Of a DNA stretch of 64,000 nt, positions 33,421 through 46,429 are shown one piece after another. The notes under the pieces are model-generated. The model was not told the origin of the DNA. It saw only the letters and a program-made list of their open reading frames with translations, and did no database searches. Position 1 is the stretch's first letter. Each line of letters starts with the position of its first letter. The translations under genes and the position numbers were made by a program. The DNA is from Coenobita brevimanus (Eukaryota > Arthropoda > Malacostraca > Decapoda > Coenobitidae). Location of the stretch: positions 38,987,042 to 39,051,041 of the forward strand of contig CM064683.1 of assembly GCA_032717465.1 (NCBI GenBank). Reading direction: 5' to 3'.

Positions 33421-34372
33421 CGTAATGGGGGATATGAATGGAAGAGTAAATGTAGAAAAGAGTAAAGTGATGGTTACTGAGAAAGTGACTCCCAGTGTGA
33501 TGTTACAGTGAATGGAGAGGGACTGGAAATGGTGAGAGAATTCAAATACTTGTGTACAGTGATTGAAAAGGGAGGAATTTTTGCAAAAGAAGTGGAAAGT
33601 AGAGTGACACAAGGAAGGAAAGTAGCTGGTGCAATGAAGGCCTTGATATGAAACGGAGGCTTGAGTGTTGCAGCTGCAGGAGACTTACATGAAGGAGTTT
33701 TAATGCCAACTTTAACATATGGATGTGAGACTATGGCGTGGCATGAAAATGAAAACTCAAGAGTGAGAGCAGTGGAGATGGGTCTGCTGAGGAATGTATG
33801 TGGAGTACAGAGAGTGGATAGGATACTAAATAATGTGATTCGTGAAAGATGTGAAGTGAGGAGGTCTGTGGGCACCAGAATAGAAGAGAGTGTACCAAGA
33901 TGGTATGGTCCTGTGGAAAGGATGGATAACAATAGATTGCTGAAAAAGGTATATCAGAGTGAATATGAAGGAGGGAGGAGACAAGGTAGGCCAAGGAGAA
34001 GGTGGAGGGATATGATGGATGAGTGTGTGAGGAAGAGAGATTTGGAAGTTGCTGAGGCTAGGGGACTGACAAGAGATTGAGTTGGCTAGATGAATATTGT
34101 GAGGAGAAGCACATGATCAGGGATTTGGCACCCCTTTTTAATGTGACAGCGTCCGGATTGACTCTGTCAGATACATTTATGTGAAGCTACAGAATGTGGT
34201 GAATGTTTTTGGGATATCAGATAGAGCCAGGACTCCAAGGACTTGAATGGTGATTGAATGGACGCATGGCCCATTGGATTGGGCAAATTAGGGCTGTCTG
34301 GACGTTGTTACTCCTCACCCTGCCGTAGGGTGGGAAAGGAGGTCCGGATGATGATGATGATGATGATGATGG
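33421..34372 (+). mobile_element. LF3 LINE 3' half with (GAT)n tail
   Basis: Upstream broken frame reads KSKVMVTEK and EFKYLCTVIEKGG; the frame 33661-34080 reads LHEGVLMPTLTYGCETMAWH, RAVEMGLLRNVCGVQRVDRI, GPVERMDNNRLLKKVYQSEY, GRPRRRWRDMMDECVRKRDL. The layout equals the C-terminus of LF1/LF2 but the sequence is distinct. A ~260-bp 3' UTR ends ggaggtccggatgatgatga. RT catalytic motifs are missing. Confidence 0.87.
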
Positions 34373-34617
34373 TAACAATAATAACCAATACGGTACATAG
34401 ATTGAAGAAGTTCGTTTAGATATACAATAACAATTTCCTAGAACTTCTTGTAAATGGAATAATTTTTAAAATTATTGTGGCGACAAAGGGAAAGGTGCAT
34501 TATCAAAAAACAGTCTTGCTATTACCCATCCATCATTTCATTTGGAAATAATTAACAAAATGGAAATCTTTTCTAAGGACTTTTCATAGGCATACAATTA
34601 TGTGTATACAGTCGACC

Positions 34618-35075
34618 CTTGCTGTAGTAGTAGTAATAGTAGTAGTAGTTCCTTAGGCAGTCTGGCCGAACAGCCCCAAGTCCCCAAGGAAGGCCATGGC
34701 CGAGACTGGGCTTTCCCACAGAGCTCTCAAGGAGTGTATGTTGTGTTGTTGGCGCAGGCAGTTGTGTGCAGTGCAGTCTTTCATAATGTGCTTAATAATA
34801 TGGGTTGCTGTATTGCATCCTGGATAGGCATCAGCAACAGATTCATCCAGCCTCTTCTGATAACTCAGGAGGGCTGGATGATGCCCATATCTCAGCCTTG
34901 CCAGGTGGACCCTGTCCTTACAAGGGAGGTAGGATTCAAAAGGGTGGATATCAGGAGGCTGTGTATGCAGATGTGTATTGTCTTTGAGTGGCTGAATGGA
35001 GCAGCGAGTGATTTGAGCATGGATGTGCTTCTGGATGCTGGTTTGAGGCAGGCAAGGGAGGAGAGATGACAGTAT
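34618..35075 (-). mobile_element. LF4 LINE 3' end, minus strand
   Basis: Starts with the reverse (TAG)n tail, then ttccttaggcagtctggccg, matching reversed 20160-20420. Encodes on the minus strand the CPGC-type C-terminal region. Confidence 0.85.
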
Positions 35076-35274
35076 TTGTGTATGAATCGTGTGCTGGGTG
35101 TTGTTTTGATGTTCCTTGGTGTGTTTTTTTTTTCTTAATCTGTTAATGGGAGTGTTTCAGACCCTTGAAACTTGTGGGATTGGATTTGGTTTAGGAGAAC
35201 TGAGGAGTTCCGTTTTTCTTGCTTAACCCCTAGAGGATACGCAATTCGATTGACCGAACTTCCCTGAAAACGTG

Positions 35275-36512
35275 TACAGTAAGCTCGCCCCGAACACGTT
35301 CTCGCCAAATGCGCTCGCAATTATACGCGGTTAGTGCTGGGATATGTATAAGACAATGTAAGATTAAAGAACCATTACGAAAACTATAAATTTACGCAAG
35401 AGAGGCCTTTGAAAGGCCAAATCCTCGAACATCAGCTCAGCACGCACGGTATGTTTTGATCACGTGATGTGATTCGCTGTACTGTTTTTCCTCAGTGCTG
35501 TATTTGTAAGTTAAATATTTACAGTACTGTTCTGGTAAGTTTATGTGCAAGTTAAAGTATTATTAAATAACGTTCAAGTAAGAAATAAAGTCTCATAACC
35601 AGTTTTCTGATAGACGTCAGAATATTACCTTTTTTATTTGTTTGTTAAATATTTGCTGTACTGCTTTTCCATAGTACTGTATTTGTAAGTTAAATATTTA
35701 CTATTCTGGTATGCACTTGTAAGTTAAAGCACTTAAAGAAAGTTAAAGCATTAAATAAAGCCTTGTAGCCAGTTAACCTGATTTATAGATTACACACGAT
35801 CGGTGGGTTCCAAGACAATTTGCCATCTTGTCAATTCCCCGTCAAAACTTGGACAATTCACCGTCAGGACAATTCGCACCCGGGATGATTCCCCGTCATT
35901 CTATAAATATACTTATATTAATTAATCAATACTTGTATAAATATACTTATTATTAATTAATCAATACTTTAATAACTATCTTTCAGGGGGATCCATCAAA
36001 GTCTATGTTGTCTTGTTATTATTGTGACGGCGAACTGGCTTGACAGCGAATAGTCCCAAAACCATTTTGCTCCCAAGACTCCCTAAACATGGTATTTTGC
36101 TATCATCTGCCATTGGTAATCAATATGAAGCACTTTAAGTGATTAGAAGATTTATTTAATGTTATAACTTACAAATACAGTACTGCACAGCAAAACTTCG
36201 ACATACAAATACGTAAACACAAGGCAACATTCCGATGCCAATTGGTTTCAGCATTGGAATGTTGCCTTGTGTTTACGTATTTGTATGTCGAAGTTTTGCT
36301 GTGCAGTACTGTATTTGTAAGTTATAACATTAAATAAACCTTCTAACCACTTGAAGTGCTTCATATTGATTACCAATGGCAGATAACAGCAAAAGACCAC
36401 GTTTAGGAGATCTAGGGAGCAAAATGAGGAGTAGTTAAAACTTATGCGGTTTTGCGCTGAACGTGCCACATTAGGAACGAAACCCACGCATTGGGGGCGA
36501 GCTTGCTGTATG
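35275..36512. mobile_element. TA-flanked TIR element with internal giant palindrome
   Basis: Left terminus TA-cagtaagctcgccccgaac; right terminus on the other strand TA-cagcaagctcgcccccaatg. The interior holds repeated aagttaaatatttac motifs (35510-35720), a nested segment with gacaattc/ccgtc motifs (35810-35900), a 33-bp tandem pair (35903-35970), and a long inverted repeat (36061-36430). No coding sequence. Probably a nonautonomous pogo/Tc1 relative. Confidence 0.75.
36061..36429. repeat. Palindrome, ~178-bp arms, 12-bp spacer
   Basis: Left arm 36061-36238 and right arm 36251-36429 are near-perfect reverse complements (ctgccattggtaatcaatat left; atattgattaccaatggcag right). Confidence 0.9.
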
Positions 36513-36794
36513 TGGAGCCGATTATTCAACTCTTACAGAAGTAAAAAGTTTTATGCCCATGGCTTAGAGCTTGAATTTACACACCTTATGCCACAAACCA
36601 GAGCATTTTAGATCAACTGGCTCATGAGCGAGTAAAAGCAGAGTTGAAAAAAGTTACCCTTCCAGGCGGTGCGACTCCAGTTTTCTATGCGCTCCCACCC
36701 TATCGCCCCCTCATTCCTCCCCTCCCATTACCTTCCTCACCCACTCCCATCACCCCCCCCTCTACCCCCCTCCCCCTACCCCCACCTGTTAGAA
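36513..36794. other. Spacer between repeats
   Basis: No recognised feature; C-rich at 36700-36790 (ctcccattaccttcctcacc). Confidence 0.5.
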
Positions 36795-39225
36795 TTTTCA
36801 GGAGAAATTGAAAGATGAGTGGAATGCAATGAAAGATCAGGAAAATGGCCGTGTGAAGGAGGATTGGCAGTTTAAGAGTGCTGTTGTGGGACATGCGGAA
36901 GGGGTGTGTGGTGTGAGACGTGGGTGGTGGTGTAAGAAAAGAGAGTGAATGGTGGTGTGAGGAAGTAAGTATGGCTGTGGCTGAGAAGAGATGTGCATAT
37001 GAAGTGTGGCTGCAGAGGAAGGATGAGGTGTCATATGAGAGGTATAAGGAAAAGAGGAATAGGACGAGAAAGGCTGTGCGTGATGCTGAAGTGGCAGCAA
37101 ATAAGAGGTGGGGTAGGAGTTGACTGAGAATTTTCAACAGAATAAGAAAATGTTTTAGCAGGAGGTGAAAAGGGTGCGAAAGGGAGAGTCTGGGAAGGAA
37201 GAGCGAGTAAGAGCAGAGGATGGAAGGATGTTAATTGAGATGGATGGAGTAAGAAAGAGATGGGCAGAGTATTTTGAAAGATTGTTAAATGTAGAGGAGG
37301 AAAGGGTGCCTGATATCCTTGCAGATGGAAGGGTGCAAGGAATAAATGTGTTGGGAGGGTTGAATGATTCTTTGCTCATGAAGGAGGAAGTGCAGGAGGC
37401 TGTAAAGGAGATGAAAAACAGGAAAGCTGCAGGTATGGATGGGTGTGCTGTGGAATGCCTGAAGGGTGGTGGAGTGACTGTTGTTGACTGGTTAGTAAGA
37501 TTGTTGAATGCGTGCTTTGTGAAAGGTATGGTACCAGTTGACTGGGCAAGTGCTTGTGTGGTCCCATTGTATAAAGGCAGGGGTGATAAGTATGAATGTA
37601 CTAGCTTTAGGGGTATAAGTCTGTTGAGTGTTGTAGGTAAGGTGTATGGTAGAGTGTTAATTAAGAGAGTTAGAGAGGGTACAAAGGGAGTGATTGGTGA
37701 TGAGCAGTGTGACTTTAGGAGAGGGATGGGATGTGTGGATCAGGTATTTGCTGTGAGACAAGTGGGTGAAAAGTATTTAGTGAAAGGCAAGGATGTGTTT
37801 TGGGCTGTCATGGATTTAGAGAAAATGTGTGATAGAATTGATAGGGAGGCTTTGTGGACTGTTTTAAGATTGTATGGACTTGATGGTAGGTTACTAAAAG
37901 GAGTGAAAAGTTTTTATGTAAATAGTAGAGCGTGTGTAAGAGTGGGAAATACTGTGAGTGATTGGTTTCCCGTGAGAGTGGGGCTGCGGCAGGGATTTGC
38001 GATGTTGCCTTGGTTGTTTAATATTTATATGGACGGTGTTGTAAGGGAGGTGAATGCAAGAGTTTTAGGTGGAGGTCTGAGTCTGGTGAATGTTGATGGT
38101 AGAGAGTGCAGTCTGAAGCAGCTGATGTTTGCAGATGATACTGCACTGGTGGCTAATTCAGAGGAGAGATTGAAACAGTTGGTAGAGGAGTTTGGAAGGG
38201 TATGTGAAAGGAGGAAATTGAAAGTAAATAAGAGTAAAGTGATGAAGTGTATGAGGTCAGTAGAGGGTAGGAGGATGAATATTGTTTTGAATGGTGAGTT
38301 GCTTGAGAAGGTAGTTTTAAGTATTTAGGGTCACATGTTGCTGTGGATGGAAGAATAGATGAAGAAGTGAAGTTTAGAATAAATGAAGTAGGAAAGGTGC
38401 TGGGAGGATTGAAAAAAGTGTTTAGATGTCGTAACCTTAGAATGGATGTAAAAAGAAGGCTGTATGAGGGTGTTGTGGTACTGACTGCATTATATGGGGC
38501 TGAAACATGGAATATGGGTGTAGCACAGAGGAAAAGTTTGATTGTAATGGAGATGAGGTGTCAGAGGAATATGTGTGGAGTGACGCATATGGAACGAGTG
38601 AGAAATGATGAAGTGCAAGAGAGAACTGGAGTTGTTCGGGAGATGGCTGGTAGAGTTGAGCAGAGGGCGTTGCGATGGTTTGGGCATATGGAGAGAATGG
38701 ATAATGAGCGATTGATGAAAGAGATAACTAGATCTGATGTGAGAGGTGTAAGGCTGAGAGTGAGACCACGAATAGGATGGATGGACAGTGTGAAGAGAGT
38801 GTTGGATGCGAGAGGGATGTCTGTTGAGCAAGGAAGAGTGGCTGTGCGTGACAGAAATAAATGGAGAGAAATTGTGAATGAATAAATGATGACACAGCCC
38901 TGAGAGGATATTTTCCTGCTTTTGGTCTGATCAGCTGATCAGGTCAGGTGCAGGTAAGGGGATGGGTCTATTATGATGTGGCAGAGGTAAGCCAGCTCTG
39001 CTGTTGGGCCCTGCTGCAGATGTCACTGATTGCACTGCGCAGTTGACCCTCGTGCTGTGTGGTGCGGTGAGGATCTGTCCCTTCTCCCCTTTGGGGCTAA
39101 GATGCGAATGAAAGTGTTTGAATGGATGAGGAAATTGGGAGTGTGTTGTCCTGTCTCGGCTACCTCCCTTTCCTTGGGGGAAGCCGCCTAAGTATATAGA
39201 TAGAGATAGATAGATTTTCCAAACA
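36795..39225 (+). mobile_element. LF2 LINE, RT-bearing copy with GATA-like tail
   Basis: A linker in broken frames (36795-37160), then 387 codons from 37165: EEVQEAVKEMKNRKAAGMDG, VVPLYKGRGDKYE, FRRGMGCVDQVFAVRQ, MDLEKMCDRIDREALW, LRQGFAMLPWLFNIYMDGVV, catalytic FADD at 38128-38139, KLKVNKSKVM. A frameshift near 38320 precedes 180 more codons (LYGAETWNMGVAQRK, ALRWFGHMERMDNERLM, RIGWMDSVKRVLD). The 3' UTR has tgatcagctgatca (palindrome) and ends ccgcctaagtatatagatag. 5' truncated before EN. Sister family to LF1. Confidence 0.92.
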
Positions 39226-40486
39226 ATAGCATGCAAAATAATTATGTCGGTGTTCTTCACTTGCTCCCAACACCCTTCCCCCCCAACACTTCTCTCCCCT
39301 TCCCTCATAGCTGTGTAACTGCCAGTATAAAAAAGAAATTGAGCTAAAGCATGTAAATTTTTTTTTGTGGTGTTACTCACACACTCCACCATATCTTCCT
39401 TCACCCCTTCCCCCCATCCCCTCCCCTCAGAGCTGTCAGATCAAGTAGCTGTAAGAATTTCAAAGGGAGATAAAAGCTAAAGCATGCAAAATAATGATAA
39501 TGGTGTAAGAGAAAGACAAACACACGAATACACAATTCCCACCCCCAAAAAAGCATGGAAATTCATTTAAAAAACATGAAAAAACACACATTCTGCTTCA
39601 TGCATTGGTGTATGCAATTACACAAACAATAATCTGGTATCGAATGAAAACATGCGACATGAATATTAATAATGACTTATAATACTCTAGGCGGGGGGAG
39701 GGGAGAGGTAAGCAGATGGCATACTACAGGGGGTAGGGAGTGGGGGATGGGGGTGGGGTGGGGAGGGGAGAGGCCTGCAGGGGTGGTACGGGGGTATAGA
39801 GGTGGGAGAAAAACACCACAAGACAAAGAGGAAAGGCAGAGAGGGAGTACAGGGGTGTGTGGAGGGTGGGTAGGGGGGATATAACCCTCTCCAGGGAGAT
39901 AGGGAGGGGAGGAAGTGGGGGGGGTGGAGAACCATGGTGGCATGATGGAGGATGGTGGGGGAGGGAGTGGGAGGGAGCAGGAGGCAGTCAGAGGCAAGGG
40001 AGGGGGAGAGGGAACATAGGTATTGAGGTAGAGGAAGGTGGCGAGAGGGTGGTGGAGGGAATCACCCCCCCTACCATGGGTAGGGGCCTGGATCCTCCCC
40101 CCTCCCTACTCAGGACTTAGTTCTCATTGGTTTGCATCGATATACGTTGCAGTTGGGCCGAAGCCTAGTGTTCGCAGTTTTTTTTTTTTTTTTTTATACA
40201 AAGGCTCCTCTGTCGATCCTATTCAGCATCAAGGGAAATTCTGGGAAAGGATCAATCGATCCTATTAGTTCTTTAGAGGTTATACATCGACATACTTAAT
40301 TATTAGATACCCAGGATCTCATGAGTACTAGCTACCTTCCATCCTCATATAATGCAAAATTGTTTGCAAATATAATGCAAAATTCTTTGCAACTGAAATC
40401 TTGCATACTGGTAACTTCATGAGAAAAATAACATCAGGTAATAACCTGTATTTGCCAATTTTGTATACACAATTTTTTTCTTTCAG
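39226..40486. other. ZFC3H1 intron 2, last part; purine-rich block
   Basis: 39690-40060 is strongly G/A-rich on the + strand (gggaggggagag-type). A T18 run lies at 40178. No exon or transposon recognised; the open frames here are compositional. Confidence 0.6.
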
Positions 40487-43227
40487 GAAAGGAAAATAAA
40501 AGTTCTGTGAGTGTCAGCAGGGCAGGTGACAAACCTCATCTACAACAAGAGTATAGCCCAAAACGACCTCCCCCCAAGTCTGTCATCAGGCTTCCTCTTA
40601 TGCACAAGCCCACTAGCAAGAGCAAGCCTCCACAGAAAAAATTACCAGTACCTACACCCAAAAGCAAATTTAGAAAGTATGTAGAAAAACAGTCGTCTAA
40701 AAAGCAGACCCAAAGTTCCAAAAATTCACATCACACCAAATCTGAATCAAAGCCAGTACAGCTGTCTTGGAGAGACATGAAAGACCTTCCTATGCTGAAG
40801 GGTCAGAAGAAGCCTCCCCCTGGCAGCCTTGGAGAGATGTTGCTCAAGAAAAAGATTGTAGAACTCAAGTTACAGTCCAAAAGAGAGGGTTCGGCAGCAA
40901 ATTCAACAGGCAAGGAGAGCACGCTAGTGAAAACCTCAGACAGTAACAAAGGGAAGGTAGAAAAAGTTCCATCTGGCATAGAACCAGAATGTTATACACT
41001 TGATCAAGAAGATGAAGATGAGTTACAATTGCGATTAATTGCCCTCCAATCTTCCCTCAGGTTTCTCAGTGACATTCGTAAAGAAGGCCAGAAAGAAGGG
41101 TCTTTTACACTGTCTTCTTCTGGTGATACTAATTCAGGTTTAGTAATAAATGAAAATTTATTATCCATAGTGAACCAGAGCAGTCAGTTGCAGCATCCAG
41201 AAAGTGGCTCCTTTTGTGCAAAATCAAAGGCTTCACATCAGCTGAAAGACTTGCCCACAGGATCAGCAAAAACATCACCACTTCTAATGGAAGCCTTAAA
41301 TCAAGCCACTGAAGTAAAACCATCGACCACTAACTTACCAGATATAAGAGAACTGATTCTGAAGGCGGAGCAGGCAATTATATTAGATGAACTTAATGGA
41401 AGTACCAGTAAACCAGTTTCACTCTCAAGTAGTCCTGAGCATGAACTTTACTCATATTCAGACTCAAGTAAAGAACCAATTGAAATTGGTGAAAGACTCA
41501 AGCAAGTACAAATGAAGAATGAAGAATTTAAGGGAACTCTTAAGGAGCAGCAGGATTCTAATCAGGACCCAATAGACATGGATATATGTGATTCCTCAGG
41601 AGGAGAGGAGGAGGGTGACGTAGAAGTGGAAGAACTTGTACAAGAAGTAGGTGAGCGTTATCACCTAGACACTCCAGATTCCCCAGCACACGTCAGTTCT
41701 GTCATTCGTAAATCTGTAAGTGACATTTCAGGCAACTTGAACGAAAGTGGTGCAGGGGTTCCAGAAGGTGCACCAAATACCCTCCAGATCCCAGTAGAAT
41801 GGGCTTATATGATGCCTCCACCACCACCCCCAGACCAGCCTGCTAATGATATAGATAATATTGACAACTGGTGCTATGACCAGAATATGTACCTCCAGAC
41901 TATGCAGGTATCATTTGAGGCTAATAATGAGTACCTCCAGTATGGCATGGAGAGCATGGGCAGTGGAGACTGGGGGCACCAGCAGCAGCAAGAAGTACAA
42001 AATCAAAATCTTCAGTGGTGTAGCCCAAACAGGGATTCATATGACCAAATGGAAGACCTATCCCTCCCCATTCCACAGCTTCCTATGGTGCAGAATAGTA
42101 GCCAGCTTGAGCCAGGTCAGTTAGAAAGTACTGATGTTTTTCAACCAGTAACTGAATTTCAAACAGATTTGAAAAACACACCTGCCGAACAGTACCAGGC
42201 TTTCATGTCTGTGGTGCTGAATAAACAGTCTCCACCACCTAAAAAAGGCCACTCTAATGATAGAACCTTAATACAGGTTCCTATTGTAAAAAATGGCATT
42301 ACACCTGCAGATCCCTTGAAAAGAGCTGAAGCAAGGAGAAGACGACGAGCACGTCAAAAACAGAAACTTAGGGAGTTGAAAGGAACTGTAGGTCAGAAAG
42401 TTGTGGTTCAAAATATGGTTGAAACCCAGGAAGTATTATCCCCCAAGTCCGTACATTCAGACGACTCTAATACTCTTCCGGCAGGCAGTGAACAAAGTAC
42501 TGCACAGTCATCAAACTCAGGTGCAGAGGAAGAGGATGAGGATGTTTTGCGTGCCCAGTTGCTGATTGACATGTCGATAAGGAAGCAGCAGAAAGAAAAT
42601 TTATCAGAAAAATCAGTCATTGGTCAACAGGCTCCTGTAGCAGGGACTGGTTTCTTAACATCAAAGAAAAACTATAGCCTGAAAAGCACAGTAACAAGAG
42701 AGGAGGCTGGAAGCCGTAGTTCTTATCTCTCCCAGTCCTCTGAGCTTCCTTCAGTTGCCAAGCCTCCAATATCCCACTCATTATTACAGAAAAATGTCAC
42801 TGCTAGATCAAGGAGCTTAGAAGGCAGTCCGTCCCGTGTCTTTAAGGGGGATGGACGAACTGGTCTTTCAGATATTGGCGGTTTTGCTCTGGATCCTAAA
42901 AGTAGCCAGTTTTATTATCAAAGCCCTCTTGATTCATCATCAGTTGATAATGAAAAAATCAAATTTCCACCTATCAAGCCTGTTGTAATAAACTTGAACT
43001 CAGACTCAGAAGATGAAGATCAGACATCAAGTCAGAAATATTCATCAGACGCTCGAAAGGAAGTGGAACCAGAGCCATCCAGCAGTGGAGCATTTGATCA
43101 TAGTCTAGACCTGCTATTGAAGAGCTTGCGCAATACAAAGCCGACTGATGAAGATGTGGAGGTGCAAGATAAACCAAAAAGAAATTCATCAGAAATTAAA
43201 GGACAGCACTCGGACTCAACACCACAT
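40487..43227 (+). CDS. ZFC3H1: ZFC3H1-like protein, exon 3 (large disordered exon)
   Basis: Acceptor tttcag, donor gtaagt; phase 1 in, phase 0 out; about 914 codons with no internal stop. Landmarks in order: Lys/Pro-rich stretch; ELQLRLIALQSSLRF (matches the ELQLRLLALQS motif of vertebrate ZFC3H1, translated from about 41022); a proline run MPPPPPPDQP near 41812; a basic cluster RRRRARQKQKLREL near 42335; and PVVINLNSDSEDEDQ near 42980, matching the VVTLNDSDDSESD acidic motif of the family. The order and spacing of these motifs is the main evidence for the gene call. Most of the exon looks intrinsically disordered. Confidence 0.9.
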
Positions 43228-43684
43228 GTAAGTAATGTATTGTCTAGTCTTTAGTTGTGTGATTTTATGGGTTTCTAGAGATAATGCAGATCCTCATTTT
43301 TTTATAAAAGCTCACCTTATATATCATTGTATATTATTCACATACAGTAAAATTTAAATTGTTGTGGAAAAGTTATGATGTAGATAACTTTATTTGTTGT
43401 AGTGGAATACTTTCTTAGCAAAAAGCTCTTTGGAATATAGTTGTATAGCTTAAGTTCATGGTATATGTTAGGGATATGTATGTTTCAAATACTGTACCAT
43501 AAAAAAAGATATAACATTTTCCCTACAAATTGCACTTGTTAAGGGGAAATTGGTAGGCCCACAGATAAATTTGCTGTGGACTTTATTATAAAAATGACAC
43601 AAGAAGACAGCATTCAGCAAGGACTTACAGTATTGCACTTTGTTTTGAATATGCATGGAAGTTATTGTTACGTCATTCATGCAG
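43228..43684. other. ZFC3H1 intron 3 (457 bp)
   Basis: Donor gtaagt, acceptor tcatgcag; AT-rich and free of recognised transposons. Confidence 0.8.
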
Positions 43685-45330
43685 GTTGTGCGTCATCTGA
43701 GCAAGCGTCAGCAGGTGGAGTACTGTATGCTCAAAGAGGAGCTTAGGAGGAAGGAAATCCTGCAGAGGAGAAAAATGCTGCAGAAAAGACCAGGAACCAC
43801 CAGTGCATCAGCTGTGAAGCCATCCTCCTCTCACATTGTGAACAATGATAAAGAGATTGCTGGTACCGGTACCTCTGATGTATCTCCTGTCAACTCATTC
43901 AGTCAAAAGTCACAAGATAAGGGAAAATCTGGTCGGGAAGTTAGCCTAAAAGAGATGGGCAGATTGAAAATTCAGCTGTCGAATATTGCTTCAGCCTTTG
44001 ATGAACATAGTGTAGCTACTGCAAACAAGAGACTGAGGACAGTAGAGGAAAAGCCACAACAGCCAGACTTCAGGGAAGACACATTGTTGGGAAGGTCAGC
44101 AGATGTGTCAAATGCTGAAGAGGAGGAGGATGAGGAAACCCTGAGGATGATGGTTTTCCATACCTTGAAGAAGAACACGTCTGAGAAAAAAGGAAATGAC
44201 ACCAAGCAGAGGAAGGTTATGGTTGATTCAGGTCATAATACTGATGAAATTAGTCCTAGCATGGAAGATCAGAATTTGGAGGTTGACAGACATCCGGCAT
44301 CTCTAAAGGTTGTTATTCATCAGCCAGCTAGTAGCAATCATAATGCACCTGAAGAAACCTGCGCCACTGATTCACAAGAGAATAATGTGTCACGAAAGGT
44401 GGTCATAACTGATGGAAAACATACAGAAGATAATGAGAGCGATCAGAATGACAACCCTTCAGAGTCAGATGAAAAATTTGCCGGGGAGTGGATGGTTTTG
44501 GATCAAGTGCAGGAGGAAGATAGTGATGGCAGTATCTCAGAGGGAAGCCTAGAACCAGTCTCTAAGCCAGAGTTGAGTGAAAGTGAGAGTTGCTTGGATA
44601 GTAGTGTAAATGACTGTGATACTTCAAAAATATCTGAGAATGAAATAAACAGTGAAGTGATTGACATTCTGCCAGATAAAGTCTTTAAAAAAGTAGTCAG
44701 TGCATGCAGTTTAGATGTATATGCTAGTGATTCACTTCCTCGTGAGGGTGCTAGTGGTGCTGATGAGGAAGTACGTGTGAAAAAGAATGCCATAAGTAAA
44801 CTTGGAGAAGTCATCAAAGGCCAAAATAACAAAACTAGTTGTAAAGGCATGAAATTCCCGAAGATCAATAGTGGAAGCGATGCACTGCCCACAAAGTCTC
44901 GGTTGACCAGTAAAACAAAGCTGAACAAAATGCCATCCAAACTTTCCGTTAAATCAGCAAAGATACAGAAACACAGTACGTACAGTGCAGGGGAAATGGT
45001 GCCAAGTCAGTTTCAGACAAGTACTAAGTTGCTGAGAAAGGAGGATTCTAGGGAGAAACCTGCGGCTGCTGCATCTGACGTTGAGCAGGAGGAACAGTCC
45101 AACAGATCTGAAGGTAGTAGTACTAAAGGTCAAGAAATTCCAACATGCAAATCTATAGAGAACACTGATGCTTCAAGCAGCTCTCTGAAGAAGGAAGCAG
45201 TCTCCAGTAAAGTCAGTGCCGACAACAAACAAAGCCACGTGGTAGATGCCGACAAAGTTAATAACAAAACTAGTATCCAGGATAAGGAGTTACAGTTAAA
45301 GAATGTGGAAAAAGCTTATATTGCAAAGAG
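43685..45330 (+). CDS. ZFC3H1: ZFC3H1-like protein, exon 4
   Basis: Acceptor catgcag, donor gtaagt; phase 0 in, phase 2 out; about 548 codons. It opens VVRHLSKRQQVEYCMLKEEL, which corresponds to the KKIEYRLLKEEI helix of vertebrate ZFC3H1. Next comes MGRLKIQLSNIASAF (compare the DGIGRIAMVTKQ region) and a long acidic/serine-rich part rich in DSDGSISEGS-type segments, then lysine-rich KSRLTSKTKLNKMPSK. The upstream intron is only 457 bp, one of two short introns in the gene. Confidence 0.9.
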
Positions 45331-45556
45331 GTAAGTTTAAATTAATTATCTCATTATGTACATAGTTACTGTAGTTCATGTAAATTTTTTCATTTGTACA
45401 ATCATCCAAAGAAGTTGTCTTGCTTTCTTTAAGTTTTGGAAAAAATTCCCTGGGTCTGGCAATGTTCACTTAGGAGACAGAAACAGTCTTTGCCTGCCCT
45501 GCAAACATTATTTATGGTGTAAAAAACTAATCATGCAAAAATATTAGTTAACTTTG

Positions 45557-45591
<35 letters not shown>

Positions 45592-46429
45592 GATCAGTCA
45601 ATAATTACCGGTAAATAAAAAGTGACATCTGGTACGTTTTCACGACTTATGCCACCAGTTACCAATGAAGTGATTATCCTGCTTAATTTAGAGAATTAAA
45701 AGCAATCTAGCTGGTAAAAAAATATTACATTTATCAGGCCTTTTTTTTTTTTTTTTTTTTTTTTTCCAGTCTGGAGGATTTTTACTGCATCTGAGACTAA
45801 TTTAGTGGATTTCTATAATATTTTGTTTGGCAACACTGCATGCCAGGCCTTCCGTTCCATCAGTCATCACCACTCCATGGGTGGGAGAGGATATCTTGAC
45901 TTTTGTTATGGTTTCCCTCCCCCCCCTACCGTTTTGGTGTTAGTTTTCTTTGTTGTTGCGCTTTTGCTTTTTGACTGTCACCCTCTCCCTCTTTAGTTCT
46001 TTCATTGAACTGCCCTATATATTTTACAATGTTGGAATTTCGTGTGAATAAAAATGACCAATTTCCCCTTTCGAAAGCACTGGTGTCACTAACGGCACTG
46101 AATGCCGACAGATTAATTTGCTTCTTGATAGCAACACAAGTGGTAAGTGGTTGTTCTTGGGCACATATATGAATTTGTCTGTCTTGGTCTTGTGCTACGA
46201 TGGGCTTCATTTATCAAGTTTCCTATGTTCTACCTCTCTGTTTCACTTATCTATCCGTCAACTGTCTTTTTGATGTTAAGCTGCCGGTATATCTGTGTTA
46301 CTGGAATATTTGCTAAATAAAGAGCAATAATCTGCTTGCATCAGTAGGCTGTAGTTTCTTGATGATCCATCTTGCTTACAGCACTCACGGGTTTTACCGC
46401 ATAAATATCATCCCGTGTAGAGAATTAAA
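45331..46429. other. ZFC3H1 intron 4, first part
   Basis: T-rich homopolymer runs at 45559-45588 and 45741-45765. 45830-46429 may include 5' UTR of the LINE that follows, but this is not shown. Confidence 0.5.

Noticed and set aside
39672..40120. Gly/Arg-rich or Pro-rich open frames
   Set aside because: Compositional consequence of a purine-rich intronic block; no splice or similarity support.
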